Origin: Pleodorina starrii
Taxonomy: Eukaryota > Chlorophyta > Chlorophyceae > Chlamydomonadales > Volvocaceae
Direction of reading: 5' to 3'
Length of the DNA stretch: 64,000 bases
Assembly: GCA_030267565.1 (NCBI GenBank)
Contig: BRXU01000044.1
Location: 194,001-258,000, forward strand
The stretch's first letter is position 1. Every line of letters begins with the position of its first letter. Shown here piece after piece: positions 1 through 10,325 of the stretch. Made by a program: the position numbers and the translations under genes. The notes beneath the pieces are model-generated. The model was not told where the DNA came from and did no database searches. It saw only the letters and a program-made list of their open reading frames with translations.

Positions 1-3000
1 CGGCCGCTGCCCCTCCCGCGCTTCCGCCGGCGGCGCCCTCGCTGTCCTCCTCCTCATCGTCCGCCGCCGCCGCCGCCGCTGCCTCCCAGGCCGCAGCGGT
101 ACTGAGCACCAACAGGCCGCCGTGGCAGTCCGCCGCATCAGCCACCGGAACCGCCTCGCCCTCCGCCTCCGCCTCCTCTGACGGCCCCTGCGGCGCCGGC
201 GCCTGCGCCTCACCCACCTCACCCACCACCTCACCCTCCCCCTCCGCCGCCGCCGCCGACGCCGCTGCCTCCACATCCCCTTCTCCTCTGCCAGCTCCCG
301 CCCGCGGCCCCACAACGACACCGCCGCTCCACCGCCGCTCCCGCTCCCCCTCCCGCTGCCACCGCGCGCATGTACACACCGCCGGCGGCGCCACCACCAC
401 CGCCCCCGCCCCCTTCCCCTCCTCCCCCACCCCCTTCCCCTCCTCCTCCGCCGCTCCCACCGCCTTCTCCTCCTCCTCCTCCTCCTTCGCGCCCTGCCCG
501 CAGCGACACCTCGCGCAGCACCTGTACACCGCCCTCACCCGCACACACACCCCCGCTCCCGCCCCCGCCCCCGCCTCCTCCTCCCGCCCTGCCTCCGCAC
601 CCAGCAAAGGCTCCTCCACCCCCTCCCCCTCCACCCCAACCGCCGCCGCCGCCTTGGCCCCGCACTTGCAGCAGGTCCAGCGCCGGCCCCAATCCCACCC
701 CAGCCACCGGCCCAGCTGCGACTGGGGGCCGAGCACCAGGAACGCCACCATTGCCAGGTAGATGGCGGAGAGGATGACGAGGGCGGTGCCGGTGACCCAC
801 GGGTCGGCCACCACCGCCTCGTAGGCCACCTCGTAGACTGCCAGTCCGTTGATGAGCACCACCAGGGCGGCAATGGCCCAACAGAGGGAGGAGGTGAGGG
901 GCGAGTTGGCGAAGGAGCCCATGATGGCGGGGGAGGAGGTGAAGGTGAGGACCTGGGGGGGGGGGAGGGGGGAGGAGGGGGGGGGGGGGAGGGGGGGGAG
1001 GGGGGGTTAGGGAGGTTCGGGAGGGAGGGCGTGTGTGTGTGTGAGTGTGGGGGTATCCACGTATAGGCCGGAGCCCGTGAACGGTAACGTAACAAAAGAA
1101 TTCCGTCTCATCTGCAAAAGAACAGCGAGGTGAGCTTGGGGGGGTTCAGGGAGTGATATGCTCCTTTATATAACAATTGAGACACTGCGAGTGGGGGGGG
1201 GGGCGCCGCGCGCGCGTGTGTTCCTGCATGCTTTTGTGCGCGTCAAGAGAGTGTTCGTGGGGGAGTGGGAGTGGGAGCGGGGGGAGGGGGTTGATAGATG
1301 GGTCCAAGGGGAGGGGGCGAACGTGAGCGGGTTGTGGGGGCTGCCAAGTGTGTGTGTGTGTGTGTGTGTGTGTTGTTGGGCAGGTTGGGCAGGTTTAGGG
1401 GTGGGTTTTGCAGGTGTGTGTGTGTTTCAGTCTCACCCAGTCTCGCCCGCCCCCACACACTTGTCCAACGCCCCCCCCCTCCTCCCTCCCCGACCCCCCT
1501 CCTCCCCCCCTGGACCACACACCCCCTTTAGACCCACCGGCACCAGTGCGAAGGGCAGTTGGATGCTCTGTAGGAGGTTGAGGCCCTGATTCAGTTGGTC
1601 CAGTTGGTTACCGTTACCGTTGCCACTACACATGAGCGCAACCACCAGTGTGGGGGCGATGGCCACAGCTCGAGTCAGCGCCACTCGGGCCCAGGGGGAG
1701 ACTTGCAGGTCCTGCGGGGGCGGTGGGGGTTGGGGAGTGGGGGGTTGGGGGGTAAGGGGGGGTTTGAGGGGTAGGGGGGGGGGGTAAGGGGGGAGGAGGG
1801 GGGCATCGGGGTGGGCGGGGAGGGGGTTGGGGCAGCGGAAAGCAAGATGAAACCGCAGCGGTGGGACGGAGGCGAGGGCGGAACAACGGTAATACACAAC
1901 AGCTCCCTCCCGACCTCCGGGAGGAAGCGGTTGTGTATTACCGTTATGTGGTTAAATAGTTACCGTTATGTGCGTTTTACAGAGTAAAATCGTCCCGTCT
2001 TTCCCGGCCTCTGGGGAAGGGGCAGGGGGAGGGCGAGTTGACAAGACTCCGCAGAGGAGACCGCCAAAGAGAAGATGCAATGCAGTGCGGTCAACGCGCC
2101 CTCCCCCTCCCCGCCCGCCTCTGCTCCCCCCTCTGCTCCCCCCTCTGCTCCCCCCTCTGCTCCCCCCTCTGCTCCCCCCTCTGCTCCCCCCTCTGCTCCC
2201 CCCTCTGCTCCCCCCTCTGCTCCCCCCTCCTTGCGGGGCCCCTTCCGCCCCACAACCTCTCAAAAACCATCCGCTCCCACCCTCACACACACACACCCCG
2301 ACAGCCCACCCGCCCCAGCCCCACCACCGCCCCCCAAATCCCGAACTCTTCCTTCCTCTCCTCCGTTCCTCCCCCCCTGCCTCCCCCCTGCCCCCCTGCC
2401 TCCCCCCATTGCTCACCAGGTATCCCCCCATTACGAACTGGCCGGTGTATGTCCCGGTCATGGTGGACGACTGACCCGCGGCCAACAGACCCAGAGCCCA
2501 AATGTAAACCACCTGAGGGTGGGGAGGGACGGGGGGGAGGGAGGGGGAGGGGGGGTTTCAGAAGGATAAGGAGGTTGGGTGGAGCGCGATTTGGAAAGAG
2601 AGGACGGACTGATTGGGTGGGTGGGTGGGACCCTGGCATGCAGGGCAGCCGTGGAGGAGGGGGAGGAGAAGGCGACGGGGAAGGAAAGTGCAGAAGCGGT
2701 TGCTCCCAAAGCGCAATAACCCCCGAATGCCCGGCCCGGCCTCTCCCGCCCTCCTCCCCCTGCCCAATTCCCCCCAGCGAACCCCTCCCTCGCCCTCCAT
2801 TCATCCCCCACCCACCCAACCATTATTTGTCCTCTTCGTGTGTTTTCCGCTGCCCATCCCAACCCATCCACCCACCCGCCCACAAAATACAAAACACCCC
2901 TCTCCCCCTCTCATCCCCCCCCCACCCACCCTCCCCCCCCCGCCCACCCACCGGTTGTCCGTACGTCTCCCCCAGGTACTTCCCCGCGTTCTGCAACCCA

Positions 3001-5388
3001 ATGTCCGGCAGCTCGGCCCCGTAGAAGCCCGCAGCGAAGACGGCGGTGATGAACAGATTGATCACCACTGCCACCTGATTGGTTGGGGGGGGGGAGGGGG
3101 GAGGGGGGAAAGGGGGGAGGGGGGAGAAGAGAGGTGGGCGGGGGGGGGGAGGTTGAGGAGTAGGAGGGGGTGGAGGAGGGTTATTCACGGATAGGTCGGA
3201 GCCCGAGAATTCTGCAAATATTCCCAACCCCTCCGCAATGCCCCCCCCCAGGCCCCAGCCACCCCTAAACCCCTTTCCGACCACCCTCCCCCCCGCGGCC
3301 ACCCACCCACCACCAGCGACAGGGCACTCTCTATCCCGAAGTACGTGAGCGCCTCCCTCTTGGCCGCCGGGTGGGAGGAGCCCAGCTTGCGGGTCTGCAC
3401 CAGGGCGCTGTGCAGGTAGATGTTGTGGGGCATGATGAGGGAGCCCATCAGGGCGACTGCCTGGAGGGGGGAGGGGGGGGGGAGGGAAGAGGGGAGAGGG
3501 GTTCGAAGAGTGAATTTGCAGGGGGAGAGGGGGGAGCGGATCCGGGTGTGTGTGTGTGTGTGGGGGGGGGGGGGAAGTGTGAATCTGCAAGGATGTGCGT
3601 GGGGGGGAGACTGAGTGTGCCCCTGTTGGTATGCGGAGGGAAGCTGGGCATTGGGAAGAATGCGGGCGGGGAGGTGGTGGGCTCGGTGGGTGGCCGGCAG
3701 GGAGGGAGGGCAGGGCAGGGCAGGGCGGGGCTGGGCAGGGCGGGGCTGGGTGGGGCGGGGCAGGGCAGGGCAGGGCAGGGCAGGGCAGGGCAGGGCAGGG
3801 CAGGGCAGGGCAGGGCAGGGCAGGGCAGGGCAGGGCAGGGCAGGGCAGGGCAGGGCAGGGCGGGGCAGGGCGGGGCTGGGTGGGGCGGGGCAGGGCGGGG
3901 CAGGGCGGGGCTGGGTGGGGCGGGGCAGGGCAGGGCGGGGCAGGGCAGGGCAGGGCAGGGCAGGGCAGGGCAGGGCAGGGCAGGGCAGGGCAGGGCAGGG
4001 CAGGGCGGGGCTGGGTGGGGCGGGGCAGGGCAGGGCAGGGCAGGGCGGGGCTGGGTGGGGCGGGGAAAGGGAAGAGGGGGAAGAAGAGTCTTGAACAGTC
4101 CCGGACTGGTCTGGTCTGATCTGGTCTGGGCTGGTGGATCAGTGGGTTACAACAGTCCCCCTGGAGCCCCCCCTGGAGCCCCCCCTAGAGCCCCCCCGGG
4201 CCCAGAGGGCCCCACTCCGTGTCCCCTCCCACCGTGTCCCCTCCCACCGTGTCGCAGCAAGAACGGCGAAAGAAGAACAAGACCAGGGAGAACAGCCGCA
4301 GCCCCCTCCCTCCCTCCCTCCCTCCTCCTCCTCCTCTTCCTGCCCCCTGATGTCTTTTTGAGACAGCACACTTTTCAAACACCTCCCCCACATCCTGCGG
4401 GCGGGTCTCCGCCCTCGTCTCCCTCCCCTTCACGCACCTCCCCCCCCCGATCCCCCCCCCACACCACACACAAAACCCCGCAACCTGAACACCGCCCCCC
4501 TCCCTGGCCTGCCGTACTGATGCCTTTGTACTGTCGTACTGTCGTACTCACCACCGGTATGTCCTTCTTAGGCAGTTGCGGCAGTACAAAGCCCCGCAGC
4601 ACCTCACCCGAGGGCACATCCGCCCTGCCGTACATGACGCCGAATGCGACCACCATGATTCCCACCATGACCCCGAAGAAGCCCTGCCGGGGGGGGGAGG
4701 GGAGGGGAGGGGAGGGAGGGGAGGGAGGGGGGCATTGAGCTCGAGGGAGGGATGAGGGGGAGGGAAAAAGGGTGGGAGGGAGGAAGGGGGGCGCTGCGTA
4801 AGGGGCCCGGGTCCACGGAGCGGGCCGGGCCGGGCCGATCTGGGTTGGCTTGGCTCCTTTCCTTAAGGTTGACCATCCACCCCTCCCTCCCTCCCTCCCT
4901 CCCGCTCGACCTCCCTCTATCCCTCCCTCCCTCCCTGCCCCCCCTTCCTGCCCCCCCCTCCCCCTCGCCCCACCTCCAGCACTCGTATCCCCAGCTTCTC
5001 AATGAACAGCAGTGCGAATGAGTCCGCGGCGGTGAGCAGCACACCCCCCCACAGGGGCAGGCGGCCGCCGCTCAGAATGGCCAGAGCGATGGCGCTACCT
5101 GGGGGGGGGGAGGGAGGAGGGAGGAGGGGGTGAGAGGGAATGCGGCGTGTCATTGGTACTGGGTTTGCCGCAAACAGGACCAGGTGGACACCAGGTAGGC
5201 GGTGAGAGGGGGTGTCGCGGGGTGGTTTCGGGCTTTGGGGGTTGATCTGGGATTGTAATGATGATGGGGTGCCAAGGGCGGGGTCGACAGGATCGGTCGG
5301 TCGGTCTCCGGGTCTGGTTCCCCGACCCGTGGGTCACCCAGCGGCGCAAAGCCGCCCGCCGCATGCAAGCCACCGCTCTGGGCCACAC

Positions 5389-5426
<38 letters not shown>

Positions 5427-8400
5427 ACTCACACACACACTCACACACTCACACACACGCGCACACACTTCGCAGATCGCAGCGCGCGCTGCGCGGCTTC
5501 CCATGCCCATACCAAGGACCTCCTCCTCCGTCAGCACGACAGTACCACGCCTCGTAACCCCACACGTTAAAGCGCCGGGTTTTTCCCTTCCTCCCACCCC
5601 CCGACCCACGGGTCACTCTTCACAACACCCTTACCCCCTGCCCCCAACATCGCCCCCCCCCTCCCCCCAACATCCCCCACCCACCAATGACCTCCTGGAT
5701 GTCGCTGCCAATGATCGCCACCTCCGCCATCAACCACAGAGCGATGCGGGGGACGGGGGGGTACTGCTGCCTGACCGGGGTCAAGAGGGGGTAAGGGGGG
5801 TAGGGGGGCCGGAGGCGGGGGAATGAAGATGATGTCCGCGGCGGTGGAACAGAGGCGCGAGGAACGGAGGCGAACGGGCCCCCGGGGGCGGGGCCCTCGG
5901 GGGCGGGCAGGCGCGCGTGGGCAATGGAGGCGAGGGGGAGGTGAGGCGGTCTGCGCTGGCGGCGGCGAACACAGTCGGCGGAGCGCTGAGTCTCTCTCCC
6001 ACCCCTCCCTCCCCTCCCCATCCCCAGGGGGCCCGCTACGCTCCGGGACTCCGACACGCTTTAACGCAGGACCCGCAGAACGAATGGGGGGACATGGAGG
6101 GGCCCGCGGCCACCCCGGCCAGATCCACACGTCAAGCTCCCAGCACCCTTGCTGCAGGAGCCCTCACAAGCCGCACGCGCGCACCACGACAACAGGGTGT
6201 GTATATGTGTATGTGTGTGTTTGTGTGTGTGTAATTCGTGGATTCTGGCGCCGACTGGGGGCGCGGAGTGAGAGGAGCCCTCCGGGGTGACACCCTCCCT
6301 GGCCCGACGCCCGCATGGCGCCCGCGAGCCGCATACCGTATGCCGCGCCGTCCGCTTCTCAACACACTCACACACTCACCGCACCGCACCACACTCAGCC
6401 GCGGGCGCGTCGACTGTTTTTTCTCAACCCCCCGCCCCACCACCCTCCACCACACACTCTCTCTACACACACACGCACACACCGCTGATCAGGGCACAGC
6501 GTCCTCCACCTCAAGCTCCCCCCTACACCAAAACCACCTCAAGCTCCCCCCTACACCAAAACCACCTCAAGCTCCCCCCTACACCAAAACCACCTCAAGC
6601 TCCCCCCTACACCAAAACCACCTCAAGCTCCCCCCTACACCAAAACCACCTCAAGCTCCCCCCTACACCAAAACCACCTCAAGCTCCCCCTACACCAAAC
6701 CAAACCAGAAGCTTGACACCCCTCCCCCGGCCCCTACCGCTCTCCCCCTCCACACCCACCCACGCCGCCTACGTCCCTCCACGCTGCGACATCATCTTCA
6801 CAACCCCTCTCCCCTCCACACAGACACACACGCACCCACCCGCGCCCACCCACCCGCACCCACCCACCCACCCACACCCACACCCACACACACATACCCA
6901 CACACACACACACGCACCCCCACGCACCCACCTGCAGTGCTGCGCCAGGTGCTTCCCCGTCACCACCCCCAGCTTAGCGGCTTGCATTTGTACGACAAGG
7001 CCCTGTGCACGTACGGCAGGAGGGGTTTGCGGCAAGCAAAGTGCGCACATCATCAGATTGGAAGGTTACGGGAGAGGCCGCCCATCCCCCCCCCACACAC
7101 ACATGCGGGGAGTCACACCGCCCCACATGACCGCCCCCCCCCCCACACACACTGCGCAGATGGCTGGCTGCCATCCGGCCGCCGAGGCTGCGTGGCGCCT
7201 CGTCGCGTCCCACCCTGTCTCCCCGCTCGCTCCTCCGACTGGCTGGCCGTGTTAGTTACCCTGAACCCTCCTTTCGGTCCAGACTGGACTGGACTGGACT
7301 GGACTGGACTTGGAGGGCCACGGGGAGGGCCGCCGCCCCGCTGCTGCCTGGGCCCCCCCGCGCTCGATCCAGGGCAATGGCAGTGGCAGTGGCCGCCCGG
7401 GGGGGCCCTGCGTCCCTCAGTCCCTCATCCGATCCCCTCCGACCCACGGGTCACCCGTCTACCCACCCAGACACCCAACCACGCACCCGCACCACCCGGT
7501 TCGTACTCCTGACCGATCCGCCCCACCCCCCCCACCCCACCATGAATGTGCTGAGCAGCAGCAGCCACAGCAGCACGTAACCCGCCTGGGCCCCGACCTG
7601 CAGATCACTCTCCAGGTTGCCGGGGTCCTGGGAGGGAGGGTGGGGAGAGGGGAGAGAGGCAAGGGGGGGGGGAGGCGGGAGAGGCGGGGTAAGAGAAAGA
7701 GTGAGGTACGTTGAGAGGAAAAGCGATGGTCGGGAGGTTGGAAGGGTGTTGGCGTGGGCAGGGGCGAGGGGGTGGAAGGGAGGGGAGGGAGGGGATTGAA
7801 GCTGATTGGCGGACCGAGACGGAATTGGGTACTGGAGCCGCATCGCGTCGCGTCGCATCGCGTCGAGACACGGAGGGAGGGCTCGGGGGCGGGGGAGGGG
7901 AGAGCATGCGGCGAGGTGCGGCAAGGAGCGCAGCTGGACGGGGAGGAACGCAAAAGGCAGGTTCGCAAAAGGGAGATTCGTTTTGTTTTTGTATGTTGTG
8001 TTTGATTGTGAGAAAAGAGGAGAGGAGAGGTACAGCGCGGACGGGGGCGGACGGCGGCTCCCCGCGTCGCGTCGCGTCGCGTCGGGGGGAAACCCAAGAC
8101 GGAACAGACGCAGAGCGGCGGCGGCGGCGGCGGTCGGGAGTGCGAGTGCGGGTGCGAGTCCGAGGTCGCGTACGCGGGGCCAAAGCATGCAGATGCCGTT
8201 TTGTTGTGTGGAATCGGTGGGTCGGGAGGGGAGGGGGCTGACAGCAAATGCAAGCAGGGCTGCAGAGCCGCGAGTGCGCGTTGGCGAATTTGGGTCGCGG
8301 GCGCGGTTCGTGTGGTCATGTCGGAATATGTCCAAGGTGCGTGTGACGTCAGACGATCTGGTCAGCAGGAAGGTTTTGACCCACGGGGCGCCCGGAGGGG

Positions 8401-8902
8401 CGGCATCCGGCGCCGAGCAGCGGGGCGCTGCGGGCCACTGAGGTCAATTGGGCTTTGGGTTGTAATTTGAGCTTTGGATTTGAATTCTGAAGGCATCCGC
8501 GATGAGGGAGCTGCAGGAACGCGGCGAAAGCACGCGACCCCACGGCGGGTAAATGGGCGTCAAGGTTGCGCGAAAGGTGGACAAGCTGTAGTTCAGGGGC
8601 CCGTGGGCGCGAGCGCACGTGAGAATTATCCCGACAGGAAGGCCCAACATGTCGGGTTGATTAGGGGCTTAGATCTCCGGGATCCCAAAGGGCGGACCGC
8701 CCGCTAATGGGGGCGTGACGAGGCGGTCCAAGCGACGACAGCGTACCACGTATGCGATGGACATAAGGATGCCGGGCCCCATGAATTGTAACAAGCGCTT
8801 GAAGGAAAACTTGTGTCGGGAGGCGTCATTCCAGTCGCGTCCCTCGATTGTGATGACCGCGGGGCCAGCCCCGTTGCTGAGGTCCTCGTTGAATGGAGAC
8901 AT
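1..8902 (-). CDS. NRAMP-family divalent metal transporter, 3' end beyond the window
   Basis: Proton-coupled Mn/Fe-type metal transporter of the NRAMP/SLC11 family, a polytopic membrane protein. Exons (minus strand): 8902-8747, 7627-7541, 7002-6932, 5770-5685, 5098-4974, 4683-4552, 3460-3311, 3074-2952, 2512-2417, 1711-1538, 952-1. All junctions keep frame. Diagnostic motifs are the metal-binding DPGN at the start of exon 2 (TM1), GVVTGKHLA in exon 3, [15 protein letters not shown] in exon 4, [17 protein letters not shown] in exon 7 (TM6 MPHN) and [18 protein letters not shown] in exon 9. The ATG at 8902 begins a short hydrophilic N-terminus before [12 protein letters not shown]. After the last transmembrane segment (about 735-780) the frame stays open to base 1, giving a tail of at least 235 residues rich in Ala, Glu and Gly, with Cys clusters near 665-680 and 492-520. 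That tail is far longer than usual for NRAMPs of about 500-600 residues. The introns hold most of the satellites of this region. The family call is very secure; substrate preference is not visible. Confidence 0.95.
1031..1110 (+). repeat. GT-anchored dispersed repeat, copy A
   Basis: A (GT)n run is followed by TATCCACGTATAGGCCGGAG and a further stretch of about 45 bp. The same arrangement, including the GT run, recurs at 57787-57873, and a shorter diverged copy lies at 3178-3215. All three are in introns of minus-strand genes. Confidence 0.8.
1838..1872 (-). repeat. Intronic CGCTGCGG element, copy 1
   Basis: On the minus strand, the sense strand of the host NRAMP gene, this reads CTCCGTCCCACCGCTGCGG followed by TTTCATCTTGCTTTCC. 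It is about 130 bp 5' of the 3' splice site at 1712. It is one member of the intron-resident family also seen near 10.9, 11.07, 13.68, 14.1, 38.95, 39.05 and 52.7 kb. Confidence 0.7.
1885..1945. repeat. 16-bp perfect inverted repeat (hairpin) in NRAMP intron 9
   Basis: AACGGTAATACACAAC at 1885-1900 is exactly complementary to 1930-1945. The 29-nt spacer contains a second, smaller inverted repeat (CCTCCC / GGGAGG). It resembles the tiny hairpin in the protease intron at 63359 in design but not in sequence. Confidence 0.9.
2119..2231. repeat. 12-bp tandem repeat in NRAMP intron 9
   Basis: About nine near-perfect copies of the unit CTCTGCTCCCCC lie inside the intron between the exons ending at 2417 and starting at 1711. 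The array gives long artificial Pro/Ser/Ala reading frames that are not genes. Confidence 0.95.
3178..3215 (+). repeat. Diverged partial copy of the TATCCACGTATAGG repeat
   Basis: The sequence TTATTCACGGATAGGTCGGA in NRAMP intron 7 matches the core of the repeats at 1049 and 57810 with a few changes and then loses similarity. Confidence 0.55.
3701..4066. repeat. GGGCA/GGGCT pentanucleotide-derived satellite
   Basis: About 360 bp of GGGCA units are interspersed with GGGCGGGGCT and GGGTGGGGC variants, inside NRAMP intron 6 (4551-3461). The variants occur in ordered blocks, which suggests higher-order duplication. The sense (minus) transcript carries the C-rich strand. Confidence 0.95.
5398..5466. 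repeat. CA dinucleotide microsatellite
   Basis: A nearly pure CA run with occasional CT interruptions, inside NRAMP intron 4. Other CA or GT runs in the same gene lie at 1350-1373, 3545-3563, 6205-6232 and 6820-6915. Confidence 0.9.
6509..6695. repeat. 28-bp minisatellite
   Basis: About six and a half copies of a 28-bp unit beginning CTCAAGCTCCCCCCTACACC lie inside NRAMP intron 3 (6931-5771). The copies are almost identical, implying recent expansion; the last one has lost a C. Confidence 0.95.
7280..7312. repeat. GGACT pentanucleotide repeat
   Basis: About six tandem copies of GGACT lie in NRAMP intron 2. The array is short but perfect. Confidence 0.85.
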
Positions 8903-10325
8903 GGCCCGGCTCTACTTAGAAGACGAGGTTGCCTAGCCGAAGAAGCCTGACTGCTGCGTAGCCTAGCGTGGAAAACTCAGTTTAGGTACAGTGCGGCGTG
9001 TGGCCGGCGTGTGGCGTTGGAGACAAGCATTCGCAATACAAGGCGCTTCAGCGCCCCATCTTTATCATCATTTATTGCAGTGTGAAACAATCTGGGCGCT
9101 GTAAGCTTTGTAGAAGTAGGCAGGTCAGCGAACTGTAGGCAGCAGGCAGACTATGTTGCATGTCCAAGTCACAGCGATGGATCAACTGCATAAACAGGCA
9201 TTGTGCGTGTCAGCGACAACCGACATGCTTCTTTTGGGCGCACATGATGTTGGACGAGCAGGACGAGCAACAGCAAAGAATGGAGGTGCGACACCACTCC
9301 GTCCTGATTTTGCATCAGTAAAACGAGACTTATGCAAGGATAGGCTAAGTTTTATTCCTTGGGGCCAGCTGCAGTTCACGTCGATTGGTCTTCGTCGGTT
9401 GGCCTATCTGACATACGGCGTTCCCAGGACCACGATGGTGCAGCGCCCAGGCGTAACACCAGGCACTTTGCTCAAGATGAACGATTGTGCCCATAGCAAA
9501 AATCAAGTAATGAGCGGTGGACGCCTACATAGTCAGGCCAGTTGGCCGTTGGGGTCGGCAACGGACTAACAAAACGGCGAGGTTTCAACGGACCCATAAC
9601 GTCGACGATTTTTACACTATTAAACGTCGTGAGCGTCGAATCGCGTGGTTGGGCTTATCAACCTTGAGCAGGAGGAAAGCTAGGCCAGCCACCACCCCGC
9701 TGCCCTTGACACAAAAATCATGAACTCTTGCCACCAAGCAACAGACACCTGCCTCCAGATTGCCGTCCTGCCCACGCGTGCTAAACCCTTGGGGGAGCAT
9801 CAATCCCTCCATGGAACCAGGCTGACATCCCAGTTGGCCATACAGTCATCTGGCGATTGCTGCATCACCGTGTCCCCCCGCGTCAGGGTTGTGCGCCCCC
9901 CTTCCTGGCCCTTGCACCGCACGCTGCCTCAGCTCACGTCCGCCGCCAGCTAAACCCGCTCCCTCTCCGTCTCGCCTCTCCCGTGCCGCACCCCTCTCTC
10001 CTCTCCCTCCCTCTCCCTCTTCCTCTCCTTTCAATGACCCTCATAACCCCCTCGGCGATGGGAAGTCGAAACCCCTCATCCATCACAACCCCAATAATCC
10101 CTCCCCGTCAAGCAAATCGACCCTCCAACCCCAACCTCAAACTTCCACCCGCCAGCCGCCAACGCCGAATTCCCACCCCACACCCGCCGCGCCAGCCTGT
10201 GCACACTTCATTTGCCCCTCATCTGCCGATCACGCCACACCACACCACACACCCCACCACGCCACGCCTCCGTCCCTCCGCCGCTGCGGTCTCATCTGTG
10301 TTGCACCCACCATCACGCCAGGACG
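8903..10325. other. Intergenic region between NRAMP 5' end and DHQS 3' end
   Basis: This holds the presumed promoter and 5' leader of the NRAMP gene and the 3' flank of the DHQS gene, which is in tandem on the same strand. No open frame here has splice sites or codon usage like the neighbours. The right part (9930-10320) is C-rich and produces spurious frames. Its GC content is visibly lower near 8950-9850 than in the genes. Confidence 0.6.

Noticed and set aside
370..2474. Several Pro-rich plus-strand frames at the left edge
   Set aside because: Antisense of NRAMP exon 11 and of simple repeats; the minus strand carries the conserved family.
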